This document shows, piece after piece, positions 15,986 through 24,310 of a stretch of DNA of 24,310 bases. Position numbers and translations under genes: made by a program. Numbering within the stretch: the stretch's first letter is position 1; every line of letters begins with the position of its first letter. This DNA is from Bacteroidales bacterium (GTDB lineage: Bacteria > Bacteroidota > Bacteroidia > Bacteroidales > UBA4181), in contig JAIRLS010000352.1 in the NCBI GenBank assembly GCA_031259205.1, positions 1 to 24,310 of the forward strand, given 5' to 3'. The notes beneath the pieces are model-generated. The model was not told the origin of the DNA. It made no database searches and worked only from the letters and a program-made list of their open reading frames with translations.

Positions 15986-17926
<1,941 letters not shown>

Positions 17927-17975
17927 TGCTGAATATTTTGTGATTTTCTTTTCTGATTTTTAAAATGACGGTGTA

Positions 17976-18932
17976 TTATGTTTTCAAATCGCCGATGGTC
18001 AGGTAGACGACGGATTGCGTCACCATCTGATAAGCTATCTCTCCGTAGGTTACCGGTCCGGTCATTTGACTAAGTTTTTCCGGATCGGGATTAATGATGT
18101 AATACAGGCAGCACAGTGCGTAGATACGGTCTTGCGGAATTTCCCAAACCTGCGTATCCGGTTCCGAGAAATGGTAGTTGACGCCCTTGAACAGGGCGGT
18201 CATGGTGGTAAGTTGCGACGCATCGTAATTGAACGTGACGCAGATGTTGATGCCTGCCAGATTGACGATCAGCGGATATTGGAAATTGATATTGTGGCGG
18301 ATCATGTATTCCCGCAGGTTTTGCCGTTCACCGTTGATAAGGGCTTCTTGCGGCGCCACGGTATTTTCGTCGAAAACGACGGTTACGTCCGAATGGATTT
18401 TAAAAGGGCTGTGGATGTGTATTTCTGCGTATTTGTCGGCCGGCAGCCCGACGTGCATTACTATTGCCTTGTTCAGGTGCGCCGTTGCGTCCGGTCCATA
18501 CATCACGACGTCCGTCTGCAACGATTCCCAAGTGTTTCCCGTTCCTGCCACCCATCCTATCAGCGGTACCAGCCCGAAATTTTCGTAATCAAAGGCATGC
18601 AGCGCGTATTCACGGAGGATTTCCGAAGCAAAAGGCAACAGCAGTACCGTAAAACCGTTGTCCGGCCCTTCCGTAAAGATGTGCCGGAGGTTTTCGGCGT
18701 CATAAGTTTTTATTTCCACATTGACGGCATATTCCGGCACTTGATTGACATACAACTGATTTTTGGCGATTTCCCCCGGTTGGCCCGACGAAACGTAGCT
18801 GGGGGTAGATCCCGCCATCCAGTTACCGGCCGGCAACTGCTGCAAGGTTTCCCTCTCGCCTGCCAGTATCAGGTAAAGTCCTTCGCCGATCATCCGCGAC
18901 ACTTCATCTATTGAAAATATTCCTTGTATCAT
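17976..18932 (-). CDS. Uncharacterised protein encoded between sdhC and sdhA
   Basis: The 318-residue protein has no signal peptide or membrane segment, so it is predicted cytoplasmic. Near the N-terminus a phrase LILAGERETLQQLPAGNWMAGSTPSY recalls a conserved family of unknown function in which a 'L-P-x-G-N-W-x-G-G' motif follows a helix. I cannot name that family with certainty. The rest alternates strands and helices (VLLLPFASEILREYALHAFDY, LVPLIGWVAGTG), with a run of His in IHIHSPFKIHSD and two Cys in YALCCLYYI. It is 25 bp after sdhC and 49 bp before sdhA on the same strand, so it should be co-transcribed with both. This position suggests, but does not prove, a role in assembling or regulating the enzyme. 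Confidence 0.75.
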   Translation of the reverse strand: MIQGIFSIDEVSRMIGEGLYLILAGERETLQQLPAGNWMAGSTPSYVSSGQPGEIAKNQLYVNQVPEYAVNVEIKTYDAENLRHIFTEGPDNGFTVLLLPFASEILREYALHAFDYENFGLVPLIGWVAGTGNTWESLQTDVVMYGPDATAHLNKAIVMHVGLPADKYAEIHIHSPFKIHSDVTVVFDENTVAPQEALINGERQNLREYMIRHNINFQYPLIVNLAGINICVTFNYDASQLTTMTALFKGVNYHFSEPDTQVWEIPQDRIYALCCLYYIINPDPEKLSQMTGPVTYGEIAYQMVTQSVVYLTIGDLKT

Positions 18933-18957
18933 GGCGTTTTTTTATGTTTTTAAAACC

Positions 18958-19650
18958 TTATTCCCCTCCGAAGAAGAAATACAACGGTATGAGGGCAAAC
19001 CCGGCGGGTATTGCAACAGCGTAGATGTAGCCTGCCGCTTTGATAATGGGGGTATAGGCGGGGTGATTCCACCCGATGCTTTGGAAAGCGCTCTGAAAGG
19101 CATGTATCAGGTGGAACGACAGTAGCGCCATGAATCCGATGTACACCAGACAGTAGGTTTTGCAGGCGAACACGTGTCGCGCAATATCGTAGAAATTGTG
19201 GTGCGTCGACGTGCCGGTGGCTTCAACATCGCCCACGCCTATGGATTCGGGCGTGAAACCGAACCATCCGTACTTGTAAAAGAAGAAGTCCATGAAGTGG
19301 AGGCAAAAGAAGATGAGTACGATGCCGCCCGTCCAAATCATATATTTTGAAAAGAACGAATTTTCCGAACGATGTTTTTTGGCATAGCGCACCGGTCGCG
19401 CCAACCAGTTTCTGATTTGCAGGTATACGCCCAGCGCCATGTGCAGCGCAATGCTTCCGAAAAGGAATATTTCCAGCGCCTTCACTACAGGGGTGCTCAT
19501 GATGTACACGCCCATGTCGAAGTAACTCCGGTCTTCCAGCAGCATCAACAGGTTGATGGACATGTGCAACACCAGAAAAACGCATAAAAATAAGCCCACA
19601 AGCGCCATCCAGAACTTTTTCCCGATGGACGAAGTAAAGATATTACTCAT
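18958..19650 (-). CDS. sdhC: Succinate dehydrogenase cytochrome b subunit
   Basis: From ATG 19650 (preferred to TTG 19656) the protein has 230 residues. It shows five transmembrane helices, as expected for the b558-type diheme anchor of the Bacteroidetes enzyme: near residues 14-35 (MALVGLFLCVFLVLHMSINL), about 55-80 (ALEIFLFGSIALHMALGVYL), about 105-127 (GGIVLIFFCLHFMDFFFY), about 163-187 (YCLVYIGFMALLSFHLIHAF) and about 205-228. His residues in four of these (LHMS, LHMA, CLHF, FHLIHAF) are candidate heme ligands. The N-terminus MSNIFTSSIGKKFWM is typical. It heads the sdh cluster, with a promoter 55-85 bp upstream. Confidence 0.9.
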   Translation of the reverse strand: MSNIFTSSIGKKFWMALVGLFLCVFLVLHMSINLLMLLEDRSYFDMGVYIMSTPVVKALEIFLFGSIALHMALGVYLQIRNWLARPVRYAKKHRSENSFFSKYMIWTGGIVLIFFCLHFMDFFFYKYGWFGFTPESIGVGDVEATGTSTHHNFYDIARHVFACKTYCLVYIGFMALLSFHLIHAFQSAFQSIGWNHPAYTPIIKAAGYIYAVAIPAGFALIPLYFFFGGE

Positions 19651-19704
19651 AAACAATTGATTTTAATGAACTATGACTATTGACAACCATTTTTATACAA
19701 CATA

Positions 19705-19735
19705 CAAAGGTACGGGGTTATTTGAGTATTTGCAA
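19705..19735 (-). promoter_or_regulatory. Promoter of the sdhC-unknown-sdhA operon
   Basis: On the minus strand TACCTTTG (19712-19705) is a good -7 box and TTG at 19735-19733 lies 20 bp upstream as the -33 element. The transcript would have a leader of about 50 bases before ATG 19650. Confidence 0.65.
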
Positions 19736-19758
19736 CGAAAATGATCAATAAACTGCAT

Positions 19759-19779
19759 AATTTAGAAATATTCTAAATT
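19759..19779. promoter_or_regulatory. Palindromic operator candidate upstream of sdhC
   Basis: Perfect 9-bp arms AATTTAGAA and TTCTAAATT flank ATA. The site sits 24 bp upstream of the -33 element of the sdhC promoter, a common position for an activator, and 34 bp after the GSCFA gene. It is too AT-rich and lacks a T-run to be a good terminator. Which regulator would bind is unknown. Confidence 0.4.
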
Positions 19780-19812
19780 GCGAAATCGTAAATCCGTTGT
19801 TTTTCGAAGGTT

Positions 19813-20820
19813 TCATAAAATAGAGGATTGTTGTGTTTTTCCGCAATAACTGTCAAATAACGCTATTTCCTGAGAAAAATCCATTAGAGGAAACTGTTGT
19901 TGCATTTCTTTTATTTTGCTAAGACAGTCAGCGGCAAAAGATTTCGTTGCCGCATTTTGACGGACAGGTTTGTGTTCGGAAGCTTTTACAATGTCTTCCA
20001 CCTTTTTCATCGTGGAAATTGTGTTTTCCGAGAAATAGGCACGGCAGAAATATTGCCATATATATTTTACGGCAGACGGGTTGGGGTGTGTCATGTCTTC
20101 TTCGTAGAAACGGTAATCCCTCAAGTCGTCCGTCATGATTTCGTATGCGGGGAAATAGGCTGTGTGTGGCAGGGAGCGGTTGAGTTGCTCAATGGCCAGC
20201 AGGAGCGTCGCTTTGCTGAGTTGGTTTTGGTGCGCACCGTCGCGCAGGTGTCTTATCGGGCTTACGGAGAAAACGATGCGCATGTCCGGGTTCAGTTGCC
20301 GGAGCCGGTTGACGGTTTCCGTCCATTTCTCGTGGATTTCATCTGTGGAAGCGCGGAAACGTTCGAAGGCGTCGGACGGGTAATGATGACAATTGGCGAC
20401 GATTTTCCCGTTTTCTTTCAGCCGGTAAGCCCATGCAGTGCCGAAAGTGACGAATAGCCGGCGTGCGACGGTTAATTGTCGGTGTCCGCGATGCAGTTCG
20501 GCGTTAATACCGTTCAGGCATGCTGTCAATTCGGGATGCGAGAATCGCCCGTGATGGTCGAAGCTGCCCCACAGGTCGTTGTGGAAATGCAATTCTTCCG
20601 GACGGTAATCTTCTGCGGCGATCATCCTGTCTATTTGCCGTGCCAGCGGCAGCGGATGAAATGCGACGCCGAAAGGATTAAGCACAATGTTGAATTTGAG
20701 GCGTTGCATGCAATGCCCGATGTTTTCGGCGAAACAGGAGCCTGTCATCATCACGGGCGACAGATAGTCTATCTTTTCGGATGACTCCGGCTCGTTAATA
20801 ATGGTTCGGAAGGCGTCCAC
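19813..20820 (-). CDS. GSCFA-domain protein (SGNH-hydrolase-like)
   Basis: The family signature MTGSCFAENIG appears near residue 27. It is followed by NPFGVAFHPLPLARQI, FVTFGTAWAYRL, VANCHHYPSDAF, RIVFSVSPIRHLRDG and, near the end, DDLRDYRFYEEDMTHPNPSAV. These are standard blocks of the GSCFA family (Pfam GSCFA), common in Bacteroidetes and thought to be related to SGNH hydrolases; GSCFA Ser and a late DxxHPN His would be catalytic. The substrate is unknown. There is no signal peptide. Start set at GTG 20820 because relatives begin M-x-F-R-T; TTG 20826 in the same frame is an alternative. It stands between vorB and sdhC on the same strand, where vor subunits would be expected. Confidence 0.82.
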   Translation of the reverse strand: MDAFRTIINEPESSEKIDYLSPVMMTGSCFAENIGHCMQRLKFNIVLNPFGVAFHPLPLARQIDRMIAAEDYRPEELHFHNDLWGSFDHHGRFSHPELTACLNGINAELHRGHRQLTVARRLFVTFGTAWAYRLKENGKIVANCHHYPSDAFERFRASTDEIHEKWTETVNRLRQLNPDMRIVFSVSPIRHLRDGAHQNQLSKATLLLAIEQLNRSLPHTAYFPAYEIMTDDLRDYRFYEEDMTHPNPSAVKYIWQYFCRAYFSENTISTMKKVEDIVKASEHKPVRQNAATKSFAADCLSKIKEMQQQFPLMDFSQEIALFDSYCGKTQQSSIL

Positions 20821-20929
20821 AGTCAATGATGAATGTAATTGCGGTATCCGTTTCGTTGTCGGGGAACCGTCGCCGGACGTTCAGCCTTACCGGACGGACA
20901 GGTTGCCAATGGTGTTTTTCGATTTTCAT
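20795..20929 (-). CDS. Candidate 44-residue frame overlapping the vorB stop
   Basis: An ATG at 20929 overlaps the vorB TGA (ATGA), the usual form of a coupled next gene. The frame reads MKIEKHHWQPVRPVRLNVRR and on to a TAA, running 26 bases into the GSCFA gene. It is basic and has no motif I recognise. It does not resemble the TPP-binding beta subunit expected next. It may be a remnant, a real small protein, or chance. Confidence 0.25.
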   Translation of the reverse strand: MKIEKHHWQPVRPVRLNVRRRFPDNETDTAITFIIDCGRLPNHY

Positions 20930-21993
20930 CTACCCGCCTGTATTAGTTTCTCCAATGCTTCCAGAATTTCTTCCGGAGCGTGTACCACGCCGCCGTTGCG
21001 TCCGAAGTGTTGTACGGGTATTCGACATTCCGTTGACAGTTTTACGTCTTCTATCATTTGGCCTGCGCTCATTTCCACTGATAGCAGCCCTTTGGCTTTC
21101 CCTGCCGTTATTTTCAGTTCGCCGGAAGGAAAGGGGAACAGAGTAACGGGACGGAACAGTCCTGCCTTGATACTCTTTTCCCGCGCGAGTTCGACGGTTT
21201 TTCGACTGACGCGCGCGCTGGCGCCGTACGCCACGATGATGTATTCCGCATCTTCGCATAAATAGCTGTCGTAGCGGACGTCTTCCCGTTCCATCTGCCG
21301 GTATTTGGCTTGTAGCTTTTGGTTGTGGCGTTCGTGTTTGAGTGGATCCAGGTTTAGCGAAGTGATGGTATTGCTTTTCCGGTCGGATGTTTTTCCGGTG
21401 GTAGCCCATGGCAGGAGGGTATGCCGGCGGGGAAGCGGAGAAGAGAGTTCTACTTTTTCCATCATCTGCCCGATAACGCCGTCGGTAAGGATCATGACGG
21501 GATTACGGTATTTGAAAGCGAGATCGAAGCTGAGCGTTACAAAATCCGCCATTTCCTGCACGGAGTCGGGCGCCAATACCGGCAGGCGGTAGTCGCCGTG
21601 TCCGCCTCCCTTGGTACTCTGAAAATAATCGGACTGTGAAGGCTGGATAGTGCCAAGCCCCGGTCCTCCGCGGGACACGTTCACTATGAGGCAGGGAAGT
21701 TCGGCGCCGGCAAGATAGGATATGCCTTCGGTCATCAGGCTGATGCCCGGACTGGACGAAGAGGTCATCACCCGACGTCCTGCAGACGCCGCGCCATATA
21801 CCATGTTGATGGACGCCGTTTCACTTTCTGCCTGCAATACCACCATCTCTCCATTGGCAGGGCAATGCTCTACCAGATATTCCATGATTTCCGACTGCGG
21901 CGTGATGGGATACCCGAAATAGGCGTCTACACCCGCACGGATAGCTGCTTCGGCTATGGCTTCATTGCCTTTCATTAATCGAATTTCTTTCAT
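20926..21993 (-). CDS. vorB: 2-oxoacid:ferredoxin oxidoreductase subunit VorB
   Basis: The 355-residue alpha subunit belongs to the 2-ketoisovalerate/2-oxoglutarate:ferredoxin oxidoreductases, which oxidatively decarboxylate 2-oxoacids to acyl-CoA and reduce ferredoxin (or run in reverse). It opens IRLMKGNEAIAEAAIRAGVD and has FGYPITPQSE near 26-35, TSSSSPGISLMTEGISY near 77-93, NVSRGGPGLGTIQPSQSDY near 105-123, and a C-terminal transketolase-like domain with GLFRPVTLFPFP. These match VorB annotated in Bacteroides. The ferredoxin-like subunit is 40 bp upstream. The TPP-binding beta and the gamma subunit that normally complete the complex are absent downstream in the window. Confidence 0.9.
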   Translation of the reverse strand: MKEIRLMKGNEAIAEAAIRAGVDAYFGYPITPQSEIMEYLVEHCPANGEMVVLQAESETASINMVYGAASAGRRVMTSSSSPGISLMTEGISYLAGAELPCLIVNVSRGGPGLGTIQPSQSDYFQSTKGGGHGDYRLPVLAPDSVQEMADFVTLSFDLAFKYRNPVMILTDGVIGQMMEKVELSSPLPRRHTLLPWATTGKTSDRKSNTITSLNLDPLKHERHNQKLQAKYRQMEREDVRYDSYLCEDAEYIIVAYGASARVSRKTVELAREKSIKAGLFRPVTLFPFPSGELKITAGKAKGLLSVEMSAGQMIEDVKLSTECRIPVQHFGRNGGVVHAPEEILEALEKLIQAGR

Positions 21994-22033
21994 TGGTCTT
22001 TATTTTGCGGTTCGGATTTACCGGTCGTACATT

Positions 22034-22258
22034 TCATTCTTTTACCCTGTAAACGGAAATAGCCCCGTCGGGACATATAACGGCACAATTGGCGCATCCG
22101 GTGCATTTTTCGGGGAAAAACGCTTTCGCATAATAATATCCTTTGGAATTAACCTGTTTGCCCATTGCGATTATCTGTTGCGGGCAATTCACGGTACAGA
22201 TGCCGCAACCTTTACAACGTTCGGCGTCCACCACGATTGCTCCTCTTACTTTTGCCAT
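22034..22258 (-). CDS. vorD: 4Fe-4S ferredoxin-like subunit of the Vor complex
   Basis: The 74-residue protein carries two CxxCxxCxxxC clusters: Cys15, 18, 21 and 25 (CKGCGICTVNC) and a second set near 52-62 (CTGCANCAVIC), each followed by Pro. Such small dicluster proteins pass electrons from the TPP-dependent oxidoreductase to ferredoxin. It is the first gene of the vorD-vorB pair, 40 bp upstream of vorB, with a promoter box just before it. Confidence 0.88.
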   Translation of the reverse strand: MAKVRGAIVVDAERCKGCGICTVNCPQQIIAMGKQVNSKGYYYAKAFFPEKCTGCANCAVICPDGAISVYRVKE

Positions 22259-22281
22259 CTTACATCTGATTTTTTCGGGTG

Positions 22282-22289
22282 CAAATTTA
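22282..22289 (-). promoter_or_regulatory. -7 promoter box of vorD-vorB
   Basis: On the minus strand TAAATTTG matches TAnnTTTG and lies 23 bp before the ATG at 22258. No clear TTG-type -33 element is seen at the correct distance. Confidence 0.5.
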
Positions 22290-22516
22290 CATGAAATATA
22301 TAGATATTACACACAGGCAGGTAAAAAAAAGGGGGAACGCAGATTCAACGCTCAATTCCGTGCAACCCGTCAAAACTTGTGTCCATCTGTGGGCTTTCTT
22401 CATCTTACTATTCTAACCTGCGGGAAAAAATACGGGAGGGCAATCCCCTTCCATCCTGATAGGGTGCATTTCAAGCGGGCAAGTCTTCGACTTTTCCGGC
22501 TTTAGCTTCACGTTTC

Positions 22517-22684
22517 GCAGGGATGGCTTTAGACTTTGCAGGGATGGCTTTAGACTTTGCAGGGATGGCTTTAGACCTTGCAGGAATGGCTTTAGACTTT
22601 GCAGGAATGGCTTTAGACCTTGCAGGGATGGCTTTAGACTTTGCAGGAATGGCTTTAGACCTTGCAGGGATGGCTTTAAACCGT
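22517..22684. repeat. Eight tandem copies of a 21-bp unit
   Basis: The unit starts GCAGGRATGGCTTTAGAC and recurs exactly every 21 bp at 22517, 22538, 22559, 22580, 22601, 22622, 22643 and 22664. A degenerate copy seems to precede it (GGCTTTAGCTTC at 22499). It varies at only two main positions. Both strands are open: plus gives a heptapeptide AGMALD[FL] (ATG 22523 to TAA 22693, 56 codons); minus gives [KR]SKAIPA heptads followed by a Lys/Ala-rich tail and TGA at 22473-22471, but with a stop immediately before and no start codon. The surrounding 22290-22894 holds no other convincing gene. Confidence 0.8.
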
Positions 22685-22750
22685 TACCTGTAAACCTTTA
22701 CGTTGAAATCTTTTAAAAAACCAATTATATGTCAAATTTTAAATCTCATC

Positions 22751-22790
22751 AATCACAGTTCAGACGATCACATTCGTCTGAACTGTGATT
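22751..22790. repeat. Inverted repeat with perfect 16-bp arms
   Basis: AATCACAGTTCAGACG at 22751-22766 and its reverse complement at 22775-22790 flank an 8-base loop. A related half-site, AATCAAAGTTCAGAC, lies at 22860-22874. The hairpin is followed on the plus strand by CTTTTG, so it is not a strong terminator. It lies about 105 bp upstream of the BspA-like gene and has the look of a dispersed intergenic element. Confidence 0.7.
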
Positions 22791-22824
22791 CTTTTGATTT
22801 TCCTGATGAATATGATTTGCATAT

Positions 22825-22855
22825 ATCAATAAAATCAATAAAATCAATAAAATCA
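22825..22855. repeat. 9-bp tandem repeat (ATCAATAAA, about 3.4 copies)
   Basis: Three perfect copies and a partial one lie between the inverted repeat and its extra half-site, 40 bp upstream of the BspA-like start. Such tracts vary in copy number and could alter promoter spacing, but no promoter is clearly recognisable here. Confidence 0.6.
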
Positions 22856-22894
22856 CATAAATCAAAGTTCAGACATTAAATAAAATTAAATATC

Positions 22895-24310
22895 ATGAAA
22901 AATTTCTTATCTCCTGTAAAAAACGCAGTCATAACGGCTGCCTGTATCCTCGTGCTTGCCTCGTGCAAAGAAGACAAACTCCGGAACTCCGCCGACATTA
23001 CCGCCTTCACGGTGGACGGCGTTGCGTGGACCATCAGCGGCACGGACATAACTTACGCATACCCGACCGAAACGCAGGAAGGGCTGCTGACGCCTGTCAT
23101 CGCCCTTTCGCCCGGCGCAACGGTAAGCCCCGCTTCCGGTACGGCGCAGAATTTCTTTACCCCGCAGGGCGTCGCCTACACCGTAACGGCCGAAGACGGC
23201 GTAACCACGAAAACCTACACCGCCAAAGCTATTATAGTTGTAGCCTCAGGCGCAACGGGTGACTGCATTTGGACGATCACCGGAGTTGCGCCCAACTATA
23301 CCCTCGCCATTAGCGGCAACGGAGCAATAGGTGATTATTACTGGGAGAATCCATGCCCCTGGGAGGGATACCGAACCGAGATTGGAACCTTGATCATACA
23401 TGAAGGGGTGACGAATATCGGCAATTCTACTTTTTTCAATTACATCGGCTTGACCGGCATCAACGTGGACGCCTCCAATGCTGCATACTCCTCTGTTGAC
23501 GGCGTGCTGTTCAATAAAGAGCAGACAACGCTAATAATTTACCCCACCGGTAGAGCAGGCAGTTACGTCATTCCCAATTCGGTGACCACTATCGGCGAGG
23601 ACGCTTTTGCCTATTGCAGCGGCTTGACCTCCGTAACCATTGGTAATTCGGTGACTACTATCGGCAATTCTGCTTTTGCCTATTGCAGCGGCTTGACCTC
23701 CGTAACCATTGGTAATTCGGTGACCGCTATCGGCGAGAATGCTTTTGGCGATTGCAGCGAATTGGAATCCGTAATTATTCCCAATTCTGTGATCACTGTC
23801 AGCACGTGGGCTTTTTCCAATTGCAGCGGCTTGACCTCCGTAACCATTGGTAATTCGGTGACCACTGTCGGTGAATATGCTTTTTCCGGTTGCCTTAACT
23901 TGACCTCCATAACCATTCCCAATTCGGTGAGCACTATCAACAATTTTGCTTTTTTCTTATGCAGCAGTTTGACCGAGATCAACGTGGACGATACCAATGC
24001 TGCATACTCCTCTGTTGACGGCGTGCTGTTCAATAAAGGCCGGACAACGCTGATAATCTACCCCGGCGGTAAAGCCGGCAGTTACGACATTCCTAATTCG
24101 GTGACCACTGTCGGCTATTCTGCTTTTTACGATTGCAACAGCTTGACCTCCGTAACCATTCCCAATTCGGTGACCACTGTTGACAATTATGCTTTTGACG
24201 GTTGCAACGGCTTGAACTCCGTAACCAACCTGAGCGCCACGCCGCAAAACATCAGCAGCAGTGTTTTTTGGAACGTTACGCTAATCGGCGTTACGCTAAA
24301 AGTGCCGGCA
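22895..24310 (+). CDS. BspA-like leucine-rich-repeat surface lipoprotein (3' end missing)
   Basis: The frame is open from ATG 22895 to the window end (472 codons, no stop). It starts with a lipoprotein signal peptide ending LVLASC (Cys24). The residues after Cys are KEDK, close to the K-(D/E)2 export signal that sends Bacteroidetes lipoproteins to the cell surface. Residues about 32-112 form an Ig-like domain (SADITAFTVDGVAWTISG, then TYTAK). GDCIWTITG begins the typical BspA lead-in. From about 165 there are 23-residue LRR_5 repeats (GLTSVTIGNSVTTIG[EN]-AF--C), with two irregular inserts NVDxxNAAYSSVDGVLFNK. The last residues (TLKVPA) are usual near the end of BspA repeats, so perhaps only a short tail is lost. 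BspA-like proteins bind host or cell-surface ligands. Confidence 0.88.
   Translation, partial: MKNFLSPVKNAVITAACILVLASCKEDKLRNSADITAFTVDGVAWTISGTDITYAYPTETQEGLLTPVIALSPGATVSPASGTAQNFFTPQGVAYTVTAEDGVTTKTYTAKAIIVVASGATGDCIWTITGVAPNYTLAISGNGAIGDYYWENPCPWEGYRTEIGTLIIHEGVTNIGNSTFFNYIGLTGINVDASNAAYSSVDGVLFNKEQTTLIIYPTGRAGSYVIPNSVTTIGEDAFAYCSGLTSVTIGNSVTTIGNSAFAYCSGLTSVTIGNSVTAIGENAFGDCSELESVIIPNSVITVSTWAFSNCSGLTSVTIGNSVTTVGEYAFSGCLNLTSITIPNSVSTINNFAFFLCSSLTEINVDDTNAAYSSVDGVLFNKGRTTLIIYPGGKAGSYDIPNSVTTVGYSAFYDCNSLTSVTIPNSVTTVDNYAFDGCNGLNSVTNLSATPQNISSSVFWNVTLIGVTLKVPA

Noticed and set aside
22517..22684. CRISPR array
   Set aside because: The units are contiguous with no spacers and no cas genes are nearby. 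It is a plain tandem repeat.

Overview
The window comes from a member of the Bacteroidetes, most likely the order Bacteroidales. Evidence: two type IX secretion proteins (PorQ and a 2,466-residue SprA), a fused DAHP synthase/chorismate mutase, a VorB-type 2-oxoacid:ferredoxin oxidoreductase, a b-type succinate dehydrogenase/fumarate reductase, an HU-like DNA-binding protein with a DUF4469-type tail, a BspA-like leucine-rich-repeat lipoprotein, and repeated promoters of the Bacteroidetes form (TAnnTTTG at -7, TTG/TTTG about 20 bp upstream). The genus cannot be named from the sequence.

Left part (1-7326): a frameshifted small lipoprotein gene at the edge; an HU-like protein; porQ (minus strand); an exported tyrosine-phosphatase-fold protein whose catalytic Cys is Ser; a solitary nikR; an aromatic amino acid operon (pheA, then DAHP synthase/chorismate mutase) behind a Phe/Tyr-rich leader peptide with a terminator and a competing antiterminator; and a LolA-like lipoprotein carrier. 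Middle (7327-15124): a small structured region with terminators, then sprA on the minus strand. A gene-free stretch of about 860 bp (15128-15985) holds a dense cluster of different hairpin repeats. Right part (15986-22258, all minus strand): vorD-vorB, a GSCFA-domain gene, then sdhC, an uncharacterised gene and sdhA. Far right: a 21-bp tandem repeat, a 16-bp-arm inverted repeat, and the start of a BspA-like surface lipoprotein that runs off the window.

Functionally, the window mixes amino acid biosynthesis, fumarate/succinate and oxoacid redox metabolism, and envelope/secretion genes. The most interesting signals are: (1) a ribosome-mediated attenuator in front of pheA whose leader reading frame stays open through the terminator and overlaps the pheA start; (2) two multi-subunit enzyme loci that lack expected partners: sdhB is absent from sdhC-(unknown)-sdhA, and the TPP-binding and gamma subunits are absent after vorB; (3) an uncharacterised 318-residue protein between sdhC and sdhA; (4) the Cys-to-Ser pseudophosphatase; and (5) several repeat families and a possible small RNA/small-protein locus downstream of sprA. 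I see no tRNA, rRNA, CRISPR array, transposase or prophage genes.
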